64,000 bases of DNA from CAWEBF01 sp963807235. Lineage in GTDB: Bacteria; Acidobacteriota; Vicinamibacteria; Vicinamibacterales; UBA2999. The stretch lies in NCBI GenBank assembly GCA_963807235.1, contig CAWEBF010000003.1:62001-126000 (forward strand), read 5' to 3'. Both the position numbers and the translations under genes were made by a program. Positions 57,747 to 64,000 of the stretch are shown here, one piece after another (position 1 is the first letter of the stretch; the number at the start of each line of letters is the position of its first letter). The notes under the pieces were generated by a model. It searched no databases and had not been told where the DNA came from. It saw nothing but the letters and a program-made list of their open reading frames with translations.

Positions 57747-59048
57747 ATGACGAATGTTCGAGCCGCGTCTCTCGTCGGTGTCGTGGTCTTGGCCGCGGCG
57801 CTCGAATCTCGCGCGGTGCTCGGACAGGCGGGGCAGCAGGCCGGCGACGACGCGGTGCGCATGGTGGCCGACGAGGGCCCGGGCCTCGCGTTCTGGCCCC
57901 GCTGGCGCGGCCCGTCGGGACAGGGGTTGGTGCAGGGAAAGGGCTATCCCGACCGCTGGTCCAATACCGAGAACGTGGCGTGGAAGGTGGCCGTCCCCGG
58001 CCGGGGCAATTCGTCGCCGATCGTGTGGGGCGACCGGATCATCCTGACCACGGCCTACGACAACGGCAGCCGATTGTCGGTGCTGGCGTTTCGTCGCACG
58101 GACGGCATGAAGCTGTGGGAGACGCCCGCGCCGCAGGGTCGTGTGGACGACAACTCGCATTACAAGAACGGGCACGCGTCGTCCACGCCTGCCACCGACG
58201 GCCGGCGCATCTACGTGTCGTTCGGTCCGCGGGGCCTCGTGGCGCTGGACATGGACGGCAAGATCCAGTGGCACAAGGACCTGGGCGCGATGGAGGCGTA
58301 TCACGGCACCGCCGGGTCGCCGCTTCTCTACAAGGACCGCATCATCCTGTATCAGGACCAGTTCAACGGCTCCTTTGTCGCCGCCTTCGATACCCGCACG
58401 GGCAACCAGCTGTGGCGGACACCGCGCGACGCGAACACGGGATGGGGCACGCCGATCGCGGTCCACGTGGTGGACCACGACGAGATCATCGTGAACAGCC
58501 AGCAGGCGGTGCAGGCCTACGACCCCGCAACGGGGAAGGAGCTGTGGCGCTGCGGCGGCATGAGCTACGAGGTGATTCCGACGCCCGTCGTGGGTTACGG
58601 GATGGTGTTCTGCTCCTCCGGCCGCGCCGGCCCGACGCTGGCGATCAAGCCGGGCGGCAAGGGCGACGTCACGCGCAGCCACGTGGCATGGAGCACGCAG
58701 CGCGGCTCACCCTTCGTGCCGTCGCCCGTCCTGTATCAGGGACAGCTGTACATGGTGAACGACATGGCCAGCATCGTCACGTCCTTCGACGCCACCAGCG
58801 GCAAGACGCTGTGGCAGGGACGGCTGGGCGTGGCGCGGCGCGAGGGATTCTCGGCGTCGCCCGTGGCCGTGGACGGCAAAGTGTTCTTCACCAACGACGA
58901 CGGCGAGACGTTTGTGTTGAAGGCGGGGCCGACGTTCGAACTGCTGCACGTAAACAGTTTCGACGAGCGCGTCCTTGCCTCGCCGGCCCTCGTTGATGGC
59001 CGTTGGTACTTCAGGACCGATCGATTCCTGTACGCAGTCGGCAAATAG
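57747..59048 (+). CDS. Secreted PQQ-like beta-propeller protein (433 aa)
   Basis: Intact propeller closely similar in design to the previous one. The signal peptide is LVGVVVLAAALESRAVLGQ, the opening FWPRWRGPSGQGLVQGK with WSNTENVAWKVAVPGRG, and blades FDTRTGNQLWRTP, YDPATGKELWRCG and FDATSGKTLWQGR. It ends YFRTDRFLYAVGK. The purine-rich heptamer array upstream places AAGAAGAGGGG next to the ATG. Probably arose by tandem duplication with 56415. Confidence 0.88.
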   Translation: MTNVRAASLVGVVVLAAALESRAVLGQAGQQAGDDAVRMVADEGPGLAFWPRWRGPSGQGLVQGKGYPDRWSNTENVAWKVAVPGRGNSSPIVWGDRIILTTAYDNGSRLSVLAFRRTDGMKLWETPAPQGRVDDNSHYKNGHASSTPATDGRRIYVSFGPRGLVALDMDGKIQWHKDLGAMEAYHGTAGSPLLYKDRIILYQDQFNGSFVAAFDTRTGNQLWRTPRDANTGWGTPIAVHVVDHDEIIVNSQQAVQAYDPATGKELWRCGGMSYEVIPTPVVGYGMVFCSSGRAGPTLAIKPGGKGDVTRSHVAWSTQRGSPFVPSPVLYQGQLYMVNDMASIVTSFDATSGKTLWQGRLGVARREGFSASPVAVDGKVFFTNDDGETFVLKAGPTFELLHVNSFDERVLASPALVDGRWYFRTDRFLYAVGK

Positions 59049-59053
59049 TGGTC

Positions 59054-59090
59054 AAGGCAAAGGGCAAAAGGCGAAGGGCAAAAGGAAGAC
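59054..59090. repeat. Heptamer array, AAGGCAA-type, copy 2
   Basis: Units AAGGCAA, AGGGCAA, AAGGCGA, AGGGCAA and terminal AAGGAAG, between the propeller and the Smr gene. Confidence 0.85.
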
Positions 59091-59096
59091 GGCTCG

Positions 59097-59357
59097 GTGG
59101 CTCATCGCGTCCCCATCGAAGGCACGCTCGATCTCCACGCCTTCGCGCCGCGTGACATTCCCTCAGTTGTCGAGGAGTACGTGAACGCCGCCCACGAGGT
59201 AGGGCTGATTGAGGTGCGCCTGATCCACGGTCGCGGAAAAGGCGTGCAGCGCGCCGTCGTCCACAAAGTGCTCGCCGGCCACCCGTTGGTGGAGGCGCAT
59301 TGGGACGCTCACGAGAGCCATCTTGGCGCGACTGTTGTGAAACTGATCAAGGCCTGA
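59097..59357 (+). CDS. Smr-domain protein (86 aa)
   Basis: Stand-alone small MutS-related domain. It has LDLHAFAPRD (the LDxH motif) and LIHGRGKGVQR (the HGxGxG motif), both needed for nucleic-acid nicking or binding in this family. The GTG at 59097 follows the AAGGAAGACGG end of the heptamer array, which could act as ribosome site. In other bacteria such short Smr proteins act on branched DNA or stalled-ribosome mRNA; here the target is unknown. Confidence 0.88.
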   Translation: MAHRVPIEGTLDLHAFAPRDIPSVVEEYVNAAHEVGLIEVRLIHGRGKGVQRAVVHKVLAGHPLVEAHWDAHESHLGATVVKLIKA

Positions 59358-59361
59358 AACA

Positions 59362-59395
59362 GGTAAAGGCAAAGGGCAAAAGGAAGAGCGACGGT
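59362..59395. repeat. Heptamer array, AAGGCAA-type, copy 3
   Basis: Units AAGGCAA, AGGGCAA, AAGGAAG directly upstream of the four-helix-bundle gene. Inverted relative to the array at 59816-59857. Confidence 0.85.
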
Positions 59396-59412
59396 TTGCT
59401 CCTTGCTTATGG

Positions 59413-59811
59413 ATGGAGACGTCGAAAGCGGCCGCCTCGCGTAAACCGTTCGATATAAGAGAACGTCTGGTCGACTTCGCCTGCGACATCGTTCGAGCCG
59501 CGCAGTTCCTGCACACTCGAGGTCCTATCGGGCGCGCGCTTTCGTATCAGATTCTCGCCGCGGGCACGTCGGTTGGCGCCAACGCCCACGAGGCCGAGGG
59601 CGCGTCGAGCCACGCCGACTTCATCGCCAAGAACCGCATCGCGTTGAAGGAAGCCAAGGAAACCAGGTTTCGGTTGCGGGTCTGTCGCCAGTGCGAGTTG
59701 CTGGACTCGCGTTTCGACCCGCTGCTCAAGGAGTCCGAGGAGCTCATGTTAATCCTCGGTGCGATCGTTCACACCGCCGTTCGAAACAGCAGCGGAGTAC
59801 GGCGGCGTTAG
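59413..59811 (+). CDS. Four-helix-bundle protein, S23/IVP family (132 aa)
   Basis: Matches the family first found in 23S rRNA intervening sequences and related to the Avd accessory protein of diversity-generating retroelements. It shows FDIRERLVDFACDIVRAAQFL, GRALSYQILAAGTSVGANAHEAEGA (split by the family SVGAN turn) and FIAKNRIALKEAKETRFRL. The pore-like positively charged pentamer of this family binds nucleic acid. The start ATG 59413 opens a short leader before the domain. The gene is enclosed by inverted AAGGCAA arrays, an arrangement resembling the complementary ends of rRNA intervening sequences. Confidence 0.88.
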   Translation: METSKAAASRKPFDIRERLVDFACDIVRAAQFLHTRGPIGRALSYQILAAGTSVGANAHEAEGASSHADFIAKNRIALKEAKETRFRLRVCRQCELLDSRFDPLLKESEELMLILGAIVHTAVRNSSGVRRR

Positions 59812-59815
59812 CCCC

Positions 59816-59857
59816 CTCTTCCTTTTGCCTTTTGCCTTCTGCCCTTTGCCTTTCAGA
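59816..59857. repeat. Heptamer array, inverted AAGGCAA-type, copy 4
   Basis: Reads CTTCCTT, then TTGCCTT units on the plus strand. Its reverse complement equals the array at 59362-59395 plus exactly two more heptamers. Confidence 0.85.
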
Positions 59858-59867
59858 GTACTCCGGC

Positions 59868-60338
59868 CTACGAAGTAGGCCTGAAGTACAACACCATCCC
59901 CGCCCCGATCGACGCCAGGAGGAACCCGACGAAGAGCATCGGGTTGATGGCGGACTTCGGCGGGTGGATCATCATCGTGACGATCACGTTCACGATCGGC
60001 GCGCCTCCGAAGACGAGTGGCATGACGTAGATCGGAAGCCCGCCGGTTCGAAAGGCCAGGATGATGCACACGGCGCCGATGGCGCCCAGCGCCCCGGCCA
60101 CGGTCGCCGTGATCATCCCCGCGGTATTGAATCCCGACAGGCTGTTCTGGCTGGTGAGCCCCACCACCGGCACGATCACGCCGATGAGGAAATAGGCCAC
60201 CCCCACGCACAGGAGCGCCTTGAGCGGGTTGCCCAGCTGCGTCTGACCCTGGTGGAGCATGGCTCCGTATGCGCCCCACGACAACACGGCTCCCGCCACG
60301 AACACCACCCAGCCCATGCCCTTTGCCCTCGCTTCCAT
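59868..60338 (-). CDS. EamA-like small membrane protein (156 aa)
   Basis: Five hydrophobic helices (MGWVVFVAGAVLSWGAYGAML; ALLCVGVAYFLIGVIVPVVGL; AGALGAIGAVCIILAF; and two more), with GALGAIGAVCIILAFRTGG like the repeat of DMT/EamA permeases, which normally have ten helices. It could be a half-size transporter acting as a dimer. The substrate is unknown. The ATG at 60338 lies 64 bases from the divergent radical-SAM gene. Confidence 0.75.
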   Translation of the reverse strand: MEARAKGMGWVVFVAGAVLSWGAYGAMLHQGQTQLGNPLKALLCVGVAYFLIGVIVPVVGLTSQNSLSGFNTAGMITATVAGALGAIGAVCIILAFRTGGLPIYVMPLVFGGAPIVNVIVTMMIHPPKSAINPMLFVGFLLASIGAGMVLYFRPTS

Positions 60339-60391
60339 GTCGCGTTGTGCCCTGCAGTATACGTTGCGCCGAGTGCGCGGGGACCGTGGGG

Positions 60392-60397
60392 TATAGT
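60392..60397 (+). promoter_or_regulatory. -10 box TATAGT, leaderless start
   Basis: Ends five bases before the GTG at 60403, so transcription should start at the codon itself. Confidence 0.55.
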
Positions 60398-60402
60398 GAA
60401 TC

Positions 60403-61733
60403 GTGGCCGACCGTCTGACCGTAATTCAGCCTGAGAAGACCGAGGTGGGCAGCTATTTCGTGGCCACCTATCCGCCCTTCTCGGTGTGGTCGGCCGACGC
60501 CGTGGCGCGCGACGCGATGCCCGCGCTCAACGCCCCGCCGCAGGCCGGAGTGCCGCTCGGGCTCTACGTGCACATCCCGTTCTGCCGCAAGCGGTGCCAC
60601 TTCTGCTACTTCCGCGTCTACACCGACAAGAACGCGCAGGAGGTCCAGGACTACCTGGACGTGCTGGCGAGCGAGTGGGACCTGTGGCGCGAGCTGCCCG
60701 CTGTCGCGGGCCGGCCGCTCGACTTCGTGTATTTCGGCGGCGGAACGCCATCCTTCTCTCGACCCGCCAGCTCGAGGGCCTGGTAGACCGCCTGGTGGCC
60801 CACACGCCGTGGACGCAGGCCGAGGAAGTGACCTTCGAATGCGAGCCCGGCACGCTCACCGAGGCGAAGCTCGCAGCGATCCGCCGCCTGGGCGTGACGC
60901 GCCTCAGCCTGGGCGTCGAGAACTTCAACGACGACCTGCTGGAGCTGAACGGCCGGGCGCACCGGTCGCCGGAGATCCGGCGTGCCTACGACTACGCGCG
61001 ATCGCTGGATTTCCCGCAGATCAACATCGACCTGATCGCCGGCATGCTCGGCGAGACCGACGAGAACTGGCGCGCGTGCATCCGCGAGACGCTGGCCCTG
61101 GAGCCCGACAGCGTCACGATTTACCAGATGGAGCTGCCGTTCAACACGACGATCAGCAGCGACGCCCTGAAGGGCACGGGCCGATTCACCCAGGCGGTGG
61201 CCGACTGGGCCACGAAGCGGCGCTGGGTGCAGGAGGGCTTCGAGGCGCTGGAGGCCAAGGGCTACCACGTGCGCAGCGCCTACACGGCCGTGAAGGATGC
61301 GCGCACGCGCTTCATCTATACGGACAGGCTGTGGCAGGGGGCCGACATGATCGGCCTGGGCGTGGCGTCGTTCGGGCACGTCAACCGCGTCCACATGCAG
61401 AACCTGGATACGTGGGAGGCCTACTCTGCGGCCATACGCCGGGGGGACACGCCGCTGGCCCGCGCCTATCGTCCCACCGACGACGAGCGATTGATCCGCG
61501 AGCTGATCCTGCAGTTGAAGCGCGGATCGATCGTGCCCGGCTACTTCCAGGGCAAATATCACGTGGACGTGCGGTCCCGCTTCCGCAGCGAGTTCGACTC
61601 TCTGGCGGCCGAAGGGTACCTGGCCGCGGCGACCGACCAGGTGGTGGCCCTCACACGCGACGGGCTGCTGCGCGTGGACTCGCTCCTGAAACGATTCTTC
61701 CTTCCGCAGCACCTCTCAGTGAGGTACACGTAG
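60403..61733 (+). CDS. Radical SAM protein, HemW/coproporphyrinogen-oxidase-like (one frameshift)
   Basis: Radical-SAM enzyme of the HemN/HemW-related group. The 4Fe-4S motif is FCRKRCHFCYFRVY (CxxxCxxC) near residues 59-67. GGGTPSF is the SAM-contacting glycine motif, followed by FECEPGTLTEAKL, TRLSLGVENFND and INIDLIAGMLGET. The C-terminal HemN-type domain follows (LWQGADMIGLGVASFGHV). The frame shifts near 60755. The CHFCYF variant and its operon mates suggest a specialised-metabolite role rather than heme synthesis. About 440 residues. Confidence 0.82.
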
Positions 61734-61738
61734 CTGGG

Positions 61739-62167
61739 ATGACCTCTCGCCGATGGTCTGAGTACCGGCTGCGCCGCCGAGTGAACTTCTACGAGACCGA
61801 CTGCGCCGGCATCGTGCATTTCAGCTGGTTCTTCCGGTACCTGGAGGAGGCGGAGCATGCCATGTGGCGCGCGGCCGGCCTCAGCATCGCCCCCGCGGCC
61901 GGCGGCGTCGGCTTTCCTCGCGTCAACGCCTCCTTCGACTACCACCGGCCGCTCCGTTTCGAGGACGAATTCGACGTCGTGGTCCGCGTGGCTGCCATCG
62001 GCCAATCGAGCATGCGGTACGATTGCGAAATCTCCATGGGCGACGTGCGCATCGCCACCGGCACGACCACCATGGTGTGCGTGGTCAAGGACGGCTCAGG
62101 CATGAAAGCCGCACCTTTCCCCCCGGACGTCATCTCGCGGTTCGAGGTGGCGCCGCCGGCGCCCTGA
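61739..62167 (+). CDS. Hotdog-fold acyl thioesterase, 4HBT/YbgC type (142 aa)
   Basis: Hydrolyses an acyl-CoA or acyl-ACP. The active-site motif is NFYETDCAGIVHFSWFFRYLEEA, with Asp near residue 17 and the YbgC-type DxxGxVxxxxY pattern. FPRVNASFDYHRPLRFEDEFDV is the second family block. It starts five bases after the radical SAM stop and ends one base before the ligase ATG, so it belongs to a tight operon. The preferred acyl group is unknown. Confidence 0.87.
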   Translation: MTSRRWSEYRLRRRVNFYETDCAGIVHFSWFFRYLEEAEHAMWRAAGLSIAPAAGGVGFPRVNASFDYHRPLRFEDEFDVVVRVAAIGQSSMRYDCEISMGDVRIATGTTTMVCVVKDGSGMKAAPFPPDVISRFEVAPPAP

Positions 62168-62168
62168 C

Positions 62169-63452
62169 ATGACCCACCAGACGCTAGACCGCGACGCGCT
62201 GGCTGCGCGGCAGGGCGAACGCTTGTTGGCGGCGTTGCGCGAGCTGCTCGGGCGCAACGCCTTTTATACCCGCAAGCTCAATGCCGCGCGCATCGACTTG
62301 CGGCGCCTGCGTCTTCCCGAAGACCTGGGCCGGCTGCCGTTCACGACCAAGGCTGAACTGGTCGCGGACCAGGAGAAATACGGGCCGTGGGGCTCCAATC
62401 TCACGGAGCCGCTCAGCGCGTACACGCGCTACTGCCAGACGTCGTCCACCACCGGCAAGCCGCTCCGGTGGCTCGACACCAATGAGAGCTGGCAGTGGAT
62501 GCTCGAGTGCTGGAAGGACGTGTACCGGGCGGCGCACGTGGGCGTGGGCGACCGCGTGTTCTTTCCGTTCTCGTTCGGCCCGTTCCTCGGTTTCTGGGCC
62601 GGCTTCGAAGCGGGCTCGCAGGTGGGACTGCACTGCGTGCCCGGTGGCGGCATGTCCACGCACGTGCGTTTGACGACGATCGCCGACGTCCAGCCGACGG
62701 TGGTGTGCTGCACGCCCACCTACGCGCTGCGGCTGGCCGAGGTGGCCGCCGAGCAGTGGCCCGAGGGCGCGCTGGCTGCCAGCTCGGTGCGGGCGTTGAT
62801 CGTGTCTGGTGAGCCCGGTGGCAACATTCCGGCCACGCGCGCGCGCATCGAGGCGGCCTGGGGCGCACGCGTCCTGGACCACCACGGGCTGACCGAGGTG
62901 GGACCGATCAGCTTCGAGTGTTGGGAATCGCCGGGTTCGCTGCACCTGAACGAGGACGCATTCATCTGCGAGGTGCTGGATGCCTCGACCGGCGAGCCCG
63001 TGCCCGACGGCACGCCTGGCGAGCTGGTGGTGACCAACCTGGGCCGGCATGCCAGCCCGGCTATCCGATACCGGACCGGCGACGTCGTCGTGCGGCGGAG
63101 CGACGTCTGCGGCTGCGGGCGCACGTTCGCGCGCCTGGATGGCGGCATCCGGACCCGCAGCGACGACATGGTGAACGTGCGCGGTGTCAACGTGTACCCG
63201 GCCGCCATAGAATCTGTGGTGCGGGAGTTTCGAGACGTCGTGGAATTCAAGGCGGTGGTCACGCGCGCGGGCGCACTACGCCACCTGAACGTGGACGTGG
63301 AACTGGCGCCGGGCGCTGCTCCGGGCATCGACGTGCAACTGGCCTACAGATTCCGTGAGGCCCTCGGGTTGACGACGCCAGTGGTGATCGTGCCGGCGGG
63401 CAGCCTGCCGAGGTTCGAGATGAAGGCGCGGCGGTTCGTCGTCGAGGGATGA
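62169..63452 (+). CDS. Phenylacetate-CoA-ligase-like AMP-dependent ligase (427 aa)
   Basis: Adenylate-forming enzyme activating an aryl or fatty acid. The phosphate-binding loop is YCQTSSTTGKPLRWLD near residues 81-96. Adenine-binding LDHHGLTEVGPISFECW, the A8 hinge region RLDGGIRTRSDDMVNVRG and the lid lysine region LPRFEMKARRFV follow. Length matches PaaK-like ligases. Between a thioesterase and an FAD oxidoreductase; the latter's ATG overlaps its stop (ATGA). Confidence 0.88.
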   Translation: MTHQTLDRDALAARQGERLLAALRELLGRNAFYTRKLNAARIDLRRLRLPEDLGRLPFTTKAELVADQEKYGPWGSNLTEPLSAYTRYCQTSSTTGKPLRWLDTNESWQWMLECWKDVYRAAHVGVGDRVFFPFSFGPFLGFWAGFEAGSQVGLHCVPGGGMSTHVRLTTIADVQPTVVCCTPTYALRLAEVAAEQWPEGALAASSVRALIVSGEPGGNIPATRARIEAAWGARVLDHHGLTEVGPISFECWESPGSLHLNEDAFICEVLDASTGEPVPDGTPGELVVTNLGRHASPAIRYRTGDVVVRRSDVCGCGRTFARLDGGIRTRSDDMVNVRGVNVYPAAIESVVREFRDVVEFKAVVTRAGALRHLNVDVELAPGAAPGIDVQLAYRFREALGLTTPVVIVPAGSLPRFEMKARRFVVEG

Positions 63453-64000
63453 GTCAAGGGATGTCTGCGAGCGCGTCGCCGGACGTGGTGGTGATTGGCG
63501 GGGGACCTGCGGGATCGACCGTGTCCACCCTCATGGCGCAGCAGGGTCTGCGTGTGCATCTCTACGAGCGCGACCGCTTTCCCCGCTTTCATATCGGCGA
63601 ATCGCTCATCCCCGAGACGTACTGGGTGCTGAAGCGGTTGAACATGCTCGAGCGCATGCAGCAAAGCCACTTCGTCAAGAAGTTCAGCGTCCAGTTCGTG
63701 AACTCAGAGGGGCGAGAATCGGCTCCCTTCTATTTCTGGGACAACAAGCCGCACGAGTGCTCGCAGACCTGGCAGGTCGTGCGCAGCGAGTTCGACCGGA
63801 TGATGCTGGAGAACGCCAGGGCGCACGGCGTGGAGGTCCACGAGGGCGTACGCGTGCACGATGTGCTCTTCGACGGCGACCGCGCCGTCGGTGTGCGAGT
63901 CAAGGCCAGTGACGGCGGTTTCGAAGACGTGGCCGCGAAGGTCGTGGTGGACGCCAGCGGGCAGAACGGCCTCATCATGAACCGCCGCAACCTGCGCGTG
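63449..64000 (+). CDS. FAD-dependent oxidoreductase, halogenase/geranylgeranyl-reductase-like (3' end outside window)
   Basis: Flavin enzyme of the tryptophan-halogenase-like group. The FAD dinucleotide motif is VVVIGGGPAGSTVSTLMAQQG near residues 12-32, split by the usual GxGxxG. YERDRFPRFHIGESLIPETY is the family hallmark (GESL[IL]P). No lysine of the WxWxIP halogenase motif can be judged because only 184 residues are present. ATG 63449 overlaps the ligase stop. Likely a dehydrogenase, hydroxylase or halogenase in the operon starting at 60403. Confidence 0.85.
   Translation, partial: MSQGMSASASPDVVVIGGGPAGSTVSTLMAQQGLRVHLYERDRFPRFHIGESLIPETYWVLKRLNMLERMQQSHFVKKFSVQFVNSEGRESAPFYFWDNKPHECSQTWQVVRSEFDRMMLENARAHGVEVHEGVRVHDVLFDGDRAVGVRVKASDGGFEDVAAKVVVDASGQNGLIMNRRNLRV

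Noticed and set aside
59413..59811. Diversity-generating retroelement (Avd homologue)
   Set aside because: The protein fits the S23/Avd superfamily, but no reverse transcriptase or template/variable repeat pair is present nearby.

Overview
This is a GC-rich (roughly two-thirds G+C) chromosomal fragment. It most likely comes from an Acidobacteriota bacterium, plausibly the Vicinamibacteria (subgroup 6). That placement is an inference from gene types: a carboxypeptidase-regulatory/TonB receptor, a Ser/Thr kinase fused to TolB-like repeats, DUF6152, five secreted WPQWRGP-type beta-propellers, and the overall base composition. No rRNA, tRNA, CRISPR array, transposase or phage gene was seen. Many genes are broken by single-base indels, often in short homopolymers, while the encoded protein continues cleanly in another frame. 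I read most of these as sequencing or assembly error and annotate the whole gene.

Layout. 1-1.7 kb: start of a FlaA1/CapD-type sugar-nucleotide dehydratase. 1.9-8.2 kb (minus): seven genes, every neighbouring pair overlapping by 4-8 bases (secreted peptidase, ABC ATPase, ABC permease, 57-aa protein, methyltransferase, zinc-ribbon peptide, TIGR03790-TPR protein). 8.3-12.3 kb (plus): TPR membrane glycosyltransferase-like protein, DUF6152 and two secreted proteins. 12.5-19.7 kb: protocatechuate/gallate 4,5-cleavage genes (LigJ, LigK, fused LigB-LigA, LigC) with an aldo/keto reductase, a SnoaL-like protein and a fumarylacetoacetase-fold enzyme. 19.8-26.4 kb: TonB receptor, Ser/Thr kinase and a decayed Uma2 nuclease gene. 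26.6-33.7 kb: AAHS-type aromatic-acid transporter, MBL-fold protein, then a FAH-fold hydrolase, a gentisate-type dioxygenase and a maleate isomerase. 33.8-37.8 kb: DUF1801, ankyrin, DNA methyltransferase plus PD-(D/E)XK nuclease, and a PEP-CTERM protein behind a sigma-54 promoter. 37.8-46 kb: three beta-propeller proteins and a badly frameshifted stretch. 46-50 kb: MFS transporter divergent from a LuxE/LuxC-like ligase-reductase pair. 50-60.4 kb: glycosyltransferase, LolD-like ATPase, rhodanese, very large FtsX-type permease, two propellers, Smr, a four-helix-bundle (S23/IVP) protein and an EamA-like protein. 60.4-64 kb: edge of a biosynthetic-looking operon (radical SAM, thioesterase, AMP ligase, FAD oxidoreductase).

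How the genes work together. The dominant theme is aromatic-acid use. An AAHS-like transporter would import the acid. One meta-cleavage branch (LigBA, LigC, LigJ, LigK) leads to pyruvate and oxaloacetate, and a gentisate branch (dioxygenase, FAH-fold hydrolase, maleate isomerase) is proposed to end in pyruvate and fumarate. A possible carboxylic-acid-reducing pair and several secreted proteins of an uncharacterised family lie among these genes.

The most unusual feature is in the gaps between genes. At least sixteen tandem arrays with a strict 7-bp period occur in several sequence families with conserved borders. They often flank a terminator hairpin as an inverted pair, sit directly upstream of -10 boxes, or enclose a four-helix-bundle protein gene between inverted copies. 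Two other dispersed hairpin families and many apparently leaderless starts add to this.
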